Below are positions 25,799-35,303 of a stretch of DNA of 64,000 bases, piece by piece. The position numbers and the translations under genes were made by a program. Source of the stretch: Poritiphilus flavus (GTDB lineage Bacteria > Bacteroidota > Bacteroidia > Flavobacteriales > Flavobacteriaceae); contig NZ_WXYO01000006.1 in the NCBI RefSeq assembly GCF_009901585.1, forward strand, positions 486,541 through 550,540. The letters are read 5' to 3'. The notes beneath the pieces are model-generated. The model did no database searches, had not been told where the DNA came from, and was given only the letters and a program-made list of their open reading frames with translations. Numbering within the stretch: position 1 is the stretch's first letter; each line of letters starts with the position of its first letter.

Positions 25799-28564
25799 CT
25801 AAGAATTCAAAGGATATTCAGCCTGGTATAAGGAAGGCGCCACTCCGTAAAAGTCTTTGAAGCACTTGGTAAAATAGGAAAGGCTGTTAAAACCCACGCC
25901 GTAAGCGATTCGGCTTATGTGATCGGCATCCTGAGAGAGTAACTGAGCTGCTCTTTTCAGGCGGAAATTTCTCAAGAGTGCACCTGGTGTCTCATTGCAT
26001 AAGGCGCGTATTTTCCGGTGAAATTGAGCCCTGCTCATGGCCATGGCCTTGTGGAATTGCGGTACCCCAAAATCCGGATCCATATAACGTATCTCCAAAA
26101 GCTTGTGTACGCGTTCCAGGAAGTTCTCGTCTATGGAGTTTACCGTTATTCCTTTAGGGTGTATATGTGTTTTCAGGTTGGCATAAGACTCCCTTAAGCG
26201 CTTTCGTTGCAAGATCAGGTTTTTTACCCTGGCCATCAGTTCATCTGCTTCAAAGGGCTTGGTAAGGTAATCATCCGCTCCGGTTTCCAGTCCATGGATC
26301 TTATGTTCAGTACCGGATTTTGCCGTAAGCATGATCACTGGAATGTGACTAGTGATGATATTACTCTTAACGAGCTTGCAGAATTGCATTCCGTCCATTT
26401 CCGGCATCATCAGGTCTGTTATAATAAGGTCCGGTGAATTGGCCAAAGCCTTTTTCAGGCCTTGTGAACCGTCCTTTGCTTCCAACACCCGGTAAGATCC
26501 GGACAGTACTTCCGAAACATACCGTCTCATATCTTTATGATCTTCTGTCAACAGAACGGTAGGTTTATCTTCTCCGTCCATTTCCTGTAATTCAGGGAAG
26601 GGTAAGCTCTTGATGAGCGGTGGTTTGGATTTCTTTATTTCGTCTAAAAGCGGTTCCCCACCTAAGGGGGTAAGAGGGAGTTCCACGTTGAAGACGCTGC
26701 CTCGGCCAAATTCACTTTGGACACTAATTTGGCCTCCCATTAGAGCTATCAATTCTTTAGTGAGTCCCAGCCCGATTCCGGTTCCCTGACTCTCTGTATC
26801 ATCATCTGCCCGATAGAACCGATCGAAAATGTAAGGTAGCTGTTCCGGTTTTATACCCCTTCCTGAATCCTCTACCAAAATTTTCAGCTGATCTCCGGAC
26901 TGATTGGCTTTCAAAACAACTTCTGATCCTGAATTGCTGAATTTAAAGGCATTGCTCAAAAGGTTGTAGATCACTTTTTCCAGTTTGTCTTTATCGAAGG
27001 ATGTTTGCAATGAGAATTCAGGAATTTGGGTTTTATAGGATATTTGGCGTTTTGCCGCATGCGAATCAAATGAAGAAGCGACAGCCCTAAGAAAGCCAAA
27101 GATATCTGCCTCTGTTTTTTCCAGTTTAAGATTGCCCGCATCCAACCTTGAGAGATCCAACAACTGATTTACCAGTTCCAGCAGCCTTTCCGTATTTCTT
27201 TGTATCATACTAAGGTTTTCTCTGCTCAGTTGTTGTTTCGGATGTTCTGCCAATTGTTCAATAGGCCCTTTAATGAGAGTCAGAGGTGTTCGGAATTCAT
27301 GGGATACATTGGCAAAAAAGCGCGACTTGGCCTTGTCGAGTTCCTGCAGTTTTTGGGTAACGGTTTGTTGGGTGGCCAGCAACTGGGCATTTTTTCGGTT
27401 TTTAAGCCTTTGAAATTTATATACCACAAAGCCCAACACTCCGATGGCTAACAGTCCGCCTGCCAGAATATTACGCCATAAACGGTCTATTTTGCTGTCC
27501 CTGTTCAGTAAGGCAATGGTCTGATCCTGGATCTTTAACTCCTGTTCTTTCTGTTGTACCTCATATTTGTTTTCCAATGAGCTCAACTCCCTTAGGCGGG
27601 TCGCATCGTATAAACTATCGTTGTACTGCGTATGCATGCGGGAGTATTCCAGAGCCTTTTTATAGTCCCTTAGGCTGGCGTAATTTTCACTTAAAATCAG
27701 ACTCACTTCGGCTACGATCACCTTGCGGCCGATCTGCCTGGCAACTTCAAGGCTGGTAGAGGCAAATTCGGTGGATTTATCAAGTTCCCCGGTTTTTTGA
27801 TAAAGCTGGGCCAAATGACGGGTAACCGAAGCCACACCCTGCTGATTGTGTATCTTCCGGTTAATTTCCAGGGACTCCTTAAAGTAGGGGAGGGCCTTGT
27901 CAAATTCGTTGATGTTTAAATAAAGATCCCCAATATTTACCAGGTTGATGGCCGTGTTTAAGGGAACATCATTGATGCGATTGATGGTAAGGGCTTTGAG
28001 GTAATAATCCAGCGCCTTGTCGTACTCAAACATATTCTCGTAAACCAGTCCCAAACCTACAAACTGGGAGGCCTGACCGATTTCATCCCTTAATTCCTGA
28101 CAGATCTGCAAAGACTCCTGGTAGTAATCCAAAGCCTTAGGATAATCCTGTAATCTAAAATAGACCCCTCCTAAATTGGTAAGCACACTGGCAGTTTCCG
28201 CTTTTCGATCAGTGTTTTTATAATACATGAGTGCCTCAAAACCGCTATCCAGGGCTTCGGGATAATTACCCTGAAATCTAAAGATGCGGGACAGCTGAGC
28301 CTGTGACCGGGCAACACCATCGGCAAAGTCAATATCTTCTGCTATGGTTAAAGCTTCCCTCGTATAAAGCAGCGCACTGTCTGTGGAAGAATAGGTATAT
28401 ACCTCTCCCAGTTCATTGAGGAGGCTTACCCTGGAAGTATCTGTAGCACTTTGTTCAAGAAGGGTTTTTAAACTGTCTATTGAAGACTGGGCCAGAAGAC
28501 TGGAAGGTACTGAAAGTAACACCAAGCAAAGTGCCAAATACCGTCCGGGAATGGTTTTAGACAT
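25799..28564 (-). CDS. TPR hybrid two-component regulator (kinase, receiver and AraC output in one chain)
   Basis: About 921 residues from the ATG at 28564, which gives a clean signal peptide (MSKTIPGRYLALCL start, cleavage after LLAQ). The upstream in-frame ATG at 28612 would bury it. Order: periplasmic TPR array about 40-340 (repeats such as YPKALDYYQESLQI); membrane helix about 365-384; HisKA with FFANVSHEFRTPL, His422; HATPase with LLSNAFKFS and GTGIGLGLTKE; receiver with ITDLMMPEMDG, Asp717; AraC HTH at the end (SRIAYGVGFNSLSYFTKCFK). Such proteins control nearby genes in response to periplasmic cues. Likely targets are the ScyD-like gene or the FtsX permeases; this is inference. Confidence 0.93.
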   Translation of the reverse strand: MSKTIPGRYLALCLVLLSVPSSLLAQSSIDSLKTLLEQSATDTSRVSLLNELGEVYTYSSTDSALLYTREALTIAEDIDFADGVARSQAQLSRIFRFQGNYPEALDSGFEALMYYKNTDRKAETASVLTNLGGVYFRLQDYPKALDYYQESLQICQELRDEIGQASQFVGLGLVYENMFEYDKALDYYLKALTINRINDVPLNTAINLVNIGDLYLNINEFDKALPYFKESLEINRKIHNQQGVASVTRHLAQLYQKTGELDKSTEFASTSLEVARQIGRKVIVAEVSLILSENYASLRDYKKALEYSRMHTQYNDSLYDATRLRELSSLENKYEVQQKEQELKIQDQTIALLNRDSKIDRLWRNILAGGLLAIGVLGFVVYKFQRLKNRKNAQLLATQQTVTQKLQELDKAKSRFFANVSHEFRTPLTLIKGPIEQLAEHPKQQLSRENLSMIQRNTERLLELVNQLLDLSRLDAGNLKLEKTEADIFGFLRAVASSFDSHAAKRQISYKTQIPEFSLQTSFDKDKLEKVIYNLLSNAFKFSNSGSEVVLKANQSGDQLKILVEDSGRGIKPEQLPYIFDRFYRADDDTESQGTGIGLGLTKELIALMGGQISVQSEFGRGSVFNVELPLTPLGGEPLLDEIKKSKPPLIKSLPFPELQEMDGEDKPTVLLTEDHKDMRRYVSEVLSGSYRVLEAKDGSQGLKKALANSPDLIITDLMMPEMDGMQFCKLVKSNIITSHIPVIMLTAKSGTEHKIHGLETGADDYLTKPFEADELMARVKNLILQRKRLRESYANLKTHIHPKGITVNSIDENFLERVHKLLEIRYMDPDFGVPQFHKAMAMSRAQFHRKIRALCNETPGALLRNFRLKRAAQLLSQDADHISRIAYGVGFNSLSYFTKCFKDFYGVAPSLYQAEYPLNS

Positions 28565-28857
28565 CCATGAGCAAACCTTAGATCTGAAATATATCTTAAG
28601 CTCAACACCCATATATAATTGGTTTATACCAAATTACGATTTTTTAATAATAACTTTTTTTAGAAAAGAACCTTGGAATTATTTGTGAAGTGTCTGAAAG
28701 AGTGTGTTGATTACAATTACTACCCTTTAGAGGTGCCAAAAAGGTAGTAGTCCGGTATGATATTTCCGGTCTAAAGGACCAATTGTGCCTTCCACGCTTT
28801 TGCTGAGCTTCTTTATAACGTACATTTAAATTGTTACAATCCATTTAATTCTAGCGT

Positions 28858-29481
28858 ATGAATCGAAGACTCATTTTAAGTCTGATCGGTCTTAGTCCAT
28901 TGGCGCTAATCGCATCTAAAATTCAGGAAAGCAGATCTCTGATGGACATCCTTATTAGAAGATGGACGCAGTCTAAGGAATACACCTTGGCTGTTTTCGA
29001 GGCCATGCCAGCGGACAATATTGAGTTTTCACCTACGGCAGAACAGATGAGTTTTGCTCAGCACTTCATGCATCTCAGTCTGATCAACAATTTTTATATA
29101 GGAATTCTGATGGATCAAAAAACCTACAAAGACTTCAATGCCATGATAAATGCAGACTTCCTGCTGGAACGCCCAGATCCCATAAACCTCTTTCAGCCCG
29201 ATCAGTTAGAAAAACGAGATACAGCTGCAAATAAGGCATTGGTACTTAAATACGTTTCAGATTGTTTTGATTATGCGATCTCATGCCTGGGGCTGCTGAA
29301 CGACTCCATTTTAAGCGGTGGAATTGAAAAGGAAAAACCTGAATTCCTTTCCGGTCATACCAATTTAGACCTTATCTTGAGGGGTGAAAGTCATACAGCA
29401 CATCACAGGGCCCAGGCGGTGGTTTATTTAAGGATGATGGGTATCAGACCACCAACCTACACGCCTTACAACAAGCTCTGA
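28858..29481 (+). CDS. DinB-like (DinB_2) protein with N-terminal signal-like segment
   Basis: 207 residues. Starts MNRRLILSLIGLSPLALIAS, a twin-arginine-like or Sec signal. The body is a four-helix DinB/YfiT type with metal-ligand histidines in SFAQHFMHLSLINN and GESHTAHHRAQAVVYLRM. DinB_2 proteins are thiol-dependent or metal-dependent enzymes, often S-transferases; activity unknown. Most DinB proteins are cytoplasmic, so the leader is unusual if genuine. The gene ends 27 bp before a long 7-bp repeat array. Confidence 0.82.
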   Translation: MNRRLILSLIGLSPLALIASKIQESRSLMDILIRRWTQSKEYTLAVFEAMPADNIEFSPTAEQMSFAQHFMHLSLINNFYIGILMDQKTYKDFNAMINADFLLERPDPINLFQPDQLEKRDTAANKALVLKYVSDCFDYAISCLGLLNDSILSGGIEKEKPEFLSGHTNLDLILRGESHTAHHRAQAVVYLRMMGIRPPTYTPYNKL

Positions 29482-29508
29482 TAGGTTATATGGAGGGCAA
29501 TACGGATG

Positions 29509-29750
29509 TACGATATACGATATTCGATATACGATATCCGATATACGATATGCGATATGCGATATGCGATATGCGATAGACGATATGCGATATACGATAT
29601 GCGATATGCGATATGCGATATGCGATGTGCGATATGCGATGTGCGATATGCGATGTGCGATATACGATATGCGATATGCGATATGCGATATACGATATGC
29701 GATATGCGATATGCGATATACGATATACGATATGCGATATGCGATATACG
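29509..29750. repeat. 7-bp tandem repeat array (GCGATAT-type)
   Basis: About 242 bp, roughly 34 copies of a 7-bp unit close to GCGATAT (with ACGATAT, GCGATGT, CCGATAT and TCGATAT variants). Because 7 is not a multiple of 3, three units make a 21-bp, 7-codon period and several frames stay open on both strands (for example MRYAICD repeats). These are repeat artefacts, not genes. Confidence 0.95.
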
Positions 29751-30066
29751 GAATTCACATGCTGAGGGTATTCAGCGACTAATTCACAAAATCTTCATTT
29801 CCTCAATTTCACAATTTTACAGTTTCACAATTCCGGGTAAAGGGTTTTCAAATCAGTATTATCACATCCATTTAGAGTGTACAATTAATGGACATTTTGT
29901 GTAAACTTTTTTTACGCGAAACCTACGATTTCTTAGGTAAATTAGGGTTTAATAGACTGTTTATGAGGCGCTTGTGATTTTGGCATAATTTTAGGCGAAA
30001 CTTAAACAATCTTTGAATGTTCTGCATTCAGCATTCGGAGTTTGCTCATCAATCAAAATCGCAATC
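29751..30066. other. 316 bp intergenic region before the permease
   Basis: AT-rich, no gene. A frame extending from the 7-bp array to 29904 is not supported as coding. Candidate leader for the permease gene at 30067; nothing else recognised. Confidence 0.5.
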
Positions 30067-32466
30067 ATGCTAAATAATCATCTAAAATTCGCGTGGAGGA
30101 ACTTACGGAAAAACAAGGGTTATACCCTGATAAATGTTGGTGGTCTGGCCCTGGGTATGGCTGTGGCCCTTGTTATTGGCCTGTGGGTAAATGATGAATT
30201 ATCCCACGATAATTATTTTACCCATAAAGACAAGATCGCGCAGATCTATCGATCCACAACTCAGAATGGTAATACCAATACCAATAGTTTTTTACCTATT
30301 CCCCTGGCGCAGACCTTAAGGGAAAGTTATGGTGATAACTTTGACAATGTGGTTTTGTCTTCCTGGAATGTGCAGCAGTTCCTGGAATACAAAGAGACCA
30401 ATATTCCCCGTCAGGGAAATTTTATGCAGTCCGAAGCTCCGGAACTCTTAGATCTTAAAATCGTAAAAGGAGAGCGGGATGGTCTTCGCGAAGTCAATTC
30501 TATCATGTTGAATGAATCTACGGCCCATGCACTATTTGGCAACGAGGATCCTATAGGAAAAGTGATCAGGGTGCAGAAAACATTCGATCTGATGGTTACT
30601 GCGGTTTATCAGGATATTCCCTTCAACACCACCTTCAGGGATCTCACTTTCATAATTCCCTGGAAGCACTACCAGGCCAACAATGAATGGGTGGCTGGAA
30701 ATGTTGATAGTTGGGGTACCAACTCCTTTCAGCTTTTTGTACGGATCGCGGACAAGGTAAGTATGACTGAAGTCTCAAAGTCCATTGGGGATGTAATTCT
30801 GGAGAACAATGAAAACTTTGCGGCTTCCAGTCCAAAGATATTCCTGTTACCCATGCAGGACTGGTATCTGCACGGTGAATTTGAGCAGGGTGTACAAGTG
30901 GGAGGCCGCATTACCTATGTATGGTTATTCGGAATTATAGGGGTTTTTGTATTGTTGCTAGCATGTATAAATTTCATGAATCTCAGCACTGCAAGATCCG
31001 AAAAACGCGCCAAGGAAGTAGGTATCCGAAAATCCATCGGTTCTCAGCGATCACAATTGATCCACCAGTTCTTAAGTGAATCCTTTTTGGTATCCCTTCT
31101 TGCCTTCGTTCTTGCCATAGCTCTTGTTGTAATGTCTTTGGATGGCTTCAATCAGATCGCCCAGAAGGAGATTGAGTTTCCGTTCTTAAATATTTGGTTT
31201 TGGATAGTTTCTCTTCTGTTTATTCTGACCACAACCCTGCTGGCGGGCAGCTACCCCTCTTTATATTTGTCCTCTTTCCATCCGGTAAAGGTCCTGAAAG
31301 GTACCTTTAAAGCAGGCCAGAACGCCAGTATACCAAGAAAAATTCTGGTGGTAGTTCAGTTCACAGTTTCGGTGGCCTTTATTATCGGAACTATCATTGT
31401 AATGAAACAGATCAATCATGCACAAAACAGACCTATAGGTTATGACCAGGATGGCTTAATTCAAATACCCACTTTTAGCCCTGAATTTATGGGCAAAACT
31501 GATTTACTGCGAACGGAGTTCATCAACTCAAGAGCCGTTGTAAACATGGGCACTTCCAGCGCCCCGACCACAGATATCTGGTCCGTACAAAGCGGATATG
31601 ATTGGGAAGGAAAACCTGAGGGATTTCAGGAAAGCCTGGCTTGGACCGCGGTTTCTGCTGATTATGCGGAAACCTTAAAGCTGAATATCGTCCAGGGGCG
31701 AAACTTTTCCAGGGACAGGGCAACAGATTCCCTTGCTGTTCTGATCAATGAAGCCGCCGTGGAGTACATGGGTTTTGAAAACCCTATTGGTCAATTGATC
31801 AGCGATTCAGATGCAGAAGAACCCTCTCCACCGCTCAGGATCATTGGAGTAGTGGAGGACATGGTCGCTCAATCCCCTTACCAGTCGGTGATGCAGGGCA
31901 TGTATGTATTTGATCGATTTGGTATAATCAATTACTATTACCTGAGGCTCAACCCGGATCAAAGTGCGAGTAAAAGCCTGGCAGCAATAGAACGGATCTT
32001 TACCAGGCACTTCCCAACGGTTCCTTTTCAGTATCAATTTGTGGATGACGAGTATGGCAATAAATTTGCGTCGGAGCAACGCCTTGGGACCTTGTCAGGG
32101 ATCTTTACAGTACTTGCCATTATCATTAGTTGTCTGGGGCTGTTTGGATTGACCTCCTTTGTAGCCGAGCAGCGAACCAAAGAGATCGGGGTAAGAAAGG
32201 TATTGGGCGCTACTGTCTTCAATATGTGGAACATGTTGTCTAAGGAATTCCTGAAACTGGTGACCATCTCAAGTCTTGTGGCTATACCTATTGCGTATAA
32301 TGTAATGAACGACTGGCTGCAGGAGTACCAGTACCGCATTACTTTGAAGTGGTGGATCTTTGGTCTGGCCATGCTTGGGGCATTGTTACTGACTTTGATA
32401 ACAGTGAGTTTTCAGGCCATTCGGGCGGCTCAGCAGAACCCGGTTAAAAGCTTGCGGATGGAGTAG
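30067..32466 (+). CDS. FtsX/MacB-like ABC transporter permease (orphan, paralogue of 22071-24461)
   Basis: 799 residues from the ATG at 30067 (MLNNHLKFAWRNLRKNKGYT), matching the paralogue's start; an upstream in-frame ATG at 30013 is not family-like. Same double MacB-core/FtsX layout: IINFMNLSTARSEKRAKEVGI-type segment in the first half (shown in part), TKEIGVRKVLGATVFNMWN in the second, and the end ITVSFQAIRAAQQNPVKSLR, common to this family. No ATPase is nearby. The role is probably export or stress-linked membrane work. Preceded by the 7-bp array and followed by repeat modules. Confidence 0.93.
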   Translation: MLNNHLKFAWRNLRKNKGYTLINVGGLALGMAVALVIGLWVNDELSHDNYFTHKDKIAQIYRSTTQNGNTNTNSFLPIPLAQTLRESYGDNFDNVVLSSWNVQQFLEYKETNIPRQGNFMQSEAPELLDLKIVKGERDGLREVNSIMLNESTAHALFGNEDPIGKVIRVQKTFDLMVTAVYQDIPFNTTFRDLTFIIPWKHYQANNEWVAGNVDSWGTNSFQLFVRIADKVSMTEVSKSIGDVILENNENFAASSPKIFLLPMQDWYLHGEFEQGVQVGGRITYVWLFGIIGVFVLLLACINFMNLSTARSEKRAKEVGIRKSIGSQRSQLIHQFLSESFLVSLLAFVLAIALVVMSLDGFNQIAQKEIEFPFLNIWFWIVSLLFILTTTLLAGSYPSLYLSSFHPVKVLKGTFKAGQNASIPRKILVVVQFTVSVAFIIGTIIVMKQINHAQNRPIGYDQDGLIQIPTFSPEFMGKTDLLRTEFINSRAVVNMGTSSAPTTDIWSVQSGYDWEGKPEGFQESLAWTAVSADYAETLKLNIVQGRNFSRDRATDSLAVLINEAAVEYMGFENPIGQLISDSDAEEPSPPLRIIGVVEDMVAQSPYQSVMQGMYVFDRFGIINYYYLRLNPDQSASKSLAAIERIFTRHFPTVPFQYQFVDDEYGNKFASEQRLGTLSGIFTVLAIIISCLGLFGLTSFVAEQRTKEIGVRKVLGATVFNMWNMLSKEFLKLVTISSLVAIPIAYNVMNDWLQEYQYRITLKWWIFGLAMLGALLLTLITVSFQAIRAAQQNPVKSLRME

Positions 32467-32477
32467 TCAGTTGGCAG

Positions 32478-32503
32478 TCCTCCTTCGCTAAGGCTACGGA
32501 GGA
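32478..32503. repeat. REP-like hairpin, copy 1
   Basis: TCCTCC and GGAGGA arms around TTCGCTAAGGCTAC. Inner GCTAAGGC-type core pairs only partly. Confidence 0.75.
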
Positions 32504-32593
32504 TGAAATCAGTTGGCGGTAGGCAGTGGGCAATACTGTCTGGTCGAGCGGAGTCGAGACCTATTCAGGTAGTGAACAGTAAACAGTGAACAG

Positions 32594-32619
32594 TCCTCCT
32601 ACGCCAAGGCTACGGAGGA
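32594..32619. repeat. REP-like hairpin, copy 2
   Basis: TCCTCC and GGAGGA arms, inner GCC/GGC pair with AA tip and a TAC/TAC internal bubble. Identical to copy 3. Confidence 0.8.
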
Positions 32620-32933
32620 TAAATTGACAGTAGGCAGTGTACGCTGTGCTGTGAACTTTGTCAGGTCGAGCGCACGTGTCCATCGAAACTTTAGTGAAGA
32701 TGGAGTCGAGACCTAATTGGCAGAAGCCAGTTTGCAGTGGGCAGTTTACAGTATATAATATCAATTTTAAACTTAACACTTAACACTTAACACCTTAAAC
32801 TTAGACTTAATCTTAAGCTTAAACTTCTACTTGAACCTGAACTTTCGCTTTCCTGCTTTCAAATTGCAGTATCAGCCACTAACTTTATCTTGGGGAGGGG
32901 TTTAGAACCCCTGGATTAGTGGACAGTGAACAG

Positions 32934-32959
32934 TCCTCCTACGCCAAGGCTACGGAGGA
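32934..32959. repeat. REP-like hairpin, copy 3
   Basis: Same 26 bp as copy 2, inside the second 230-bp module. A degenerate relative lies near 40573-40600. Confidence 0.8.
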
Positions 32960-33364
32960 TAAATTGACAGTAGGCAGTGAACGCTGTGCTGTGAACTTTG
33001 TCAGGTCGAGCGTCCACCCGGCCAAGGCGTTCGGACGGGCAGTCGAGACCTAATTGGCAGAAGCCAGTTTGCAGTGGGCATTGGGCAGTTTGCAGTATAT
33101 AATATCAATTTTAAACTTAACACCTTAAACTTAATCTTAAACTTGTACTTAAACTTTCAAAAAACCAGCCCAACTGCCATTACCTTTCTAAGTAAATAAG
33201 AGAAGGCATTTCTTTCCCTTAATTTAACATTACCGCCTATTATTCTTCAAAAATAATAAGTAAATTCCTACTTTATTGCAAACCACTACTATCAAAACCG
33301 CATGATGCCCCGATCATAATTATGCCTTGTGAACACCTTATATTAATCTATAAACCCAAATATT

Positions 33365-34309
33365 ATGAGAAACAGATTGTTTTTGTTTTTAGGAATTTTT
33401 ACGCTCTTAGTTTCCTGTGAGGATGAGACAGATCCTTTGCAGGCAGACGAGAGCAGTGGCCCTGAATTTGTAGAATCAACAATTGTAGTTGACGGTCGGG
33501 AGTTTTTAATTGAGATGGATATGCGTGGAGAAGAACCCATGATTGTCCAGAGCGATGATTTTATAGCCTTAGATGAATTGATTAGCGGCAAGGATCTAAC
33601 TTATTATGTAAGTGCTGATTTTGAAGGCTTCGCGGTTTTCTCTTCCTCAGAAAAACTAAATGAGCTCATATTAGACAGCGAGAAACTGGGAGATTTCAAT
33701 AGTAAGATGGTCAGTTTAAATGGAGCAAACCAGTTTAATTCAGCATCCTCAAGTACTACTGCCCGCACAATACCGAGCTTTACAATTGCCAAAGATCTGG
33801 GCTTAAAAGGTACCAAATTTTCAAGAAGCAATTTTGGAACATACGCCAATCCACATCTTAGGTGTAACCAGTACGAGACGGGTTGCAGCAATTTTAATGA
33901 TAAAATCACCTCCATTGAAGTAGTCAATGCAGTGGCCGAGTTCTACTCAGGTTCATTCAGGAGCAAGGGTCATAAGCTATATGTTGATGCGAGAAACGGA
34001 ACGGTCTATATTGGCACCCTTAAGGACTTAAGGTTGCGGGATTCTAAATTTACACCTACTTACTTCAGTGGTGATAATACCTGCAGGCTTTGGACCAGCC
34101 CCTTTTGCAAAAGTTGGAATGATCAGATCACCTCGTTCTGGGCATCTCAGAGTTATAGGGCTTCTGGGAACAGCCCCAATTCTATTTTAAGCCAGGATTG
34201 TTCGCATAATTACAACGATCCTTCCTGTAGTTCCGGTGGTGGAGGTGGCTCCGGCGGTGGCGGTGGCGGTGGTGAAAACCCCATCGGAGGAGACCAGCCG
34301 ATTAAATAA
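33365..34309 (+). CDS. lipoprotein with crystallin/I36-like repeats and Gly-rich tail
   Basis: 314 residues. Lipobox LLVS-C at about residue 18, acidic linker, then a globular part. From about 135 two related units appear: KGTKFSRSNFGTYANPHLRC with FNDKITSIEV, and RDSKFTPTYFSGDNTCRLW with WNDQITSFWA. A strand-rich unit ending in a NDxI-S motif is the look of beta/gamma-crystallin or peptidase-inhibitor I36-type folds; Cys residues could pair. The C-terminus is a Ser/Gly tail of about 30 residues. Function unknown. A strong terminator follows. Confidence 0.75.
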   Translation: MRNRLFLFLGIFTLLVSCEDETDPLQADESSGPEFVESTIVVDGREFLIEMDMRGEEPMIVQSDDFIALDELISGKDLTYYVSADFEGFAVFSSSEKLNELILDSEKLGDFNSKMVSLNGANQFNSASSSTTARTIPSFTIAKDLGLKGTKFSRSNFGTYANPHLRCNQYETGCSNFNDKITSIEVVNAVAEFYSGSFRSKGHKLYVDARNGTVYIGTLKDLRLRDSKFTPTYFSGDNTCRLWTSPFCKSWNDQITSFWASQSYRASGNSPNSILSQDCSHNYNDPSCSSGGGGGSGGGGGGGENPIGGDQPIK

Positions 34310-34334
34310 ATTGACTAATAAGATTCTACCCATT

Positions 34335-34366
34335 AAAATGCCCCTTTTATCCGGGGCATTTTTTTA
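34335..34366 (+). terminator. rho-independent terminator
   Basis: Stem AAAATGCCCC / GGGGCATTTT (10 bp) with loop TTTTATCC and a run of T. Lies 25 bp after the stop of the Gly-tailed lipoprotein. Confidence 0.9.
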
Positions 34367-34475
34367 GTTTTATCCGCAAGTAGCAGATCCGAATAACGTC
34401 AGGGACTATCCCTCCGGATATAGTAATCTAACCAAAGTCTCAGCGAAGAAATTTTTTAAATTGGGAATTGCTGCC

Positions 34476-34673
34476 TTAGAATTTTTGCCTTTTATATTTC
34501 CCGCCGTTTTCATGCCACTCGCGTGCAATATCCAAAGCTCGGTTATATGCTTTTTCGTGATCAAAACCGTGAACATCGATCATGCCATTAGCCAGTAGAA
34601 AAACCTTCTCTACCAAGTCTTTATCCTTTTTTCCGACTTTTTTCTCTATTTCTTTAAGGGTAAATTTCTTCAT
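34476..34673 (-). CDS. small helical protein of unknown function
   Basis: 65 residues, basic, with helices KKFTLKEIEKKV, DLVEKVFLLANGMI and HEKAYNRALDIAREWHEN. The GxDxxKAxxxAxxxAxxW pattern recalls small uncharacterised proteins of the YdaT/DUF2188-like or ChaB-like kind, but I cannot assign it. Cytoplasmic. Isolated on the minus strand; upstream AT-rich region of 159 bp is shared with the divergent lipoprotein. Confidence 0.6.
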   Translation of the reverse strand: MKKFTLKEIEKKVGKKDKDLVEKVFLLANGMIDVHGFDHEKAYNRALDIAREWHENGGKYKRQKF

Positions 34674-34832
34674 TCCATGGGAACTTCATATACAAGGCTA
34701 TAGCAGCTTTTCGCAAAATTAAAGCAAATACCTGGGATTGTGGAAATGGATTCGCTTATGTGTTTGAAATAGACGACATATTTAGCCACTCATCTATTAT
34801 CTTTATAGTCCTAACCTTCAAGTTTTTGTACC

Positions 34833-35303
34833 GTGAAATGGAGTCCACTTTTTTTGGCAATTTTCTTCTTCTTTAGTTGCGGAGAGGGAAGTAAGGAAAT
34901 AACAGACAATGATCTGAAGTTGGAAATAAAACGGATGTACGAGCACCATATTCAGGATCTAAAAAATCTGGACCATACAAGTCTTATGAGGCATTATGCC
35001 AATACAAATGATCATGTTCTATTTGGGGATGGTGAATACTGGGGAAACTACGAAACGGTAAGTAATATTTGGGAAAATTTCACTCAAAATACACGGGAGA
35101 TCCTGGAATGGAAGATTTCCAATGAGCATATACATCTGCTTTCAGAAAGCTCAGCATCCTATCTAATGGAATACTATAATTCGCGTGTCGACTCTGCAGG
35201 GGACACCCTGAATATTCGGGGAAGTGTAAGCTACGGACTCAAAAAAATAGACGACGACTGGCGCATTGTTACTACAAACGTTTCGCATTTCCCAGTTCAA
35301 TAA
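34833..35303 (+). CDS. SnoaL/DUF4440-like lipoprotein
   Basis: 156 residues. Lipobox FFFS-C (Cys16). After it comes a helix (DLKLEIKRMYEHHIQDLKN), HYANTNDHVLFGDGEYWGNY, and a final strand GLKKIDDDWRIVTTNVSHF, the order typical of NTF2/SnoaL-like domains. Resembles the secreted protein at 4919-5404 in layout, not in detailed sequence. Ligand and role unknown. Confidence 0.75.
   Translation: MKWSPLFLAIFFFFSCGEGSKEITDNDLKLEIKRMYEHHIQDLKNLDHTSLMRHYANTNDHVLFGDGEYWGNYETVSNIWENFTQNTREILEWKISNEHIHLLSESSASYLMEYYNSRVDSAGDTLNIRGSVSYGLKKIDDDWRIVTTNVSHFPVQ

Larger units (their letters stand above)
32467..33158. repeat. composite intergenic repeat region with duplicated 230-bp module
   Basis: Contains two direct copies of a roughly 230 bp module (about 32584-32820 and 32924-33158) plus a shorter relative before them. 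Each module has in order: AGTGAAC heptamers, a TCCTCC...GGAGGA hairpin, a block TTGACAGTAGGCAGTG, a GGTCGAG...GTCGAGACC element, AGCCAGTTTGCAGTGGGCA, then an ACTTAACACTTAA-like simple repeat. Such modules are a recurring kind of flavobacterial intergenic DNA. No gene was found. 33159-33364 is AT-rich leader of the next gene. Confidence 0.9.

Noticed and set aside
29506..29904. Plus-strand frame of 132 codons over the 7-bp array
   Set aside because: Encodes only a repeat of MRYAICD-like units made by the 7-bp period; not a gene.
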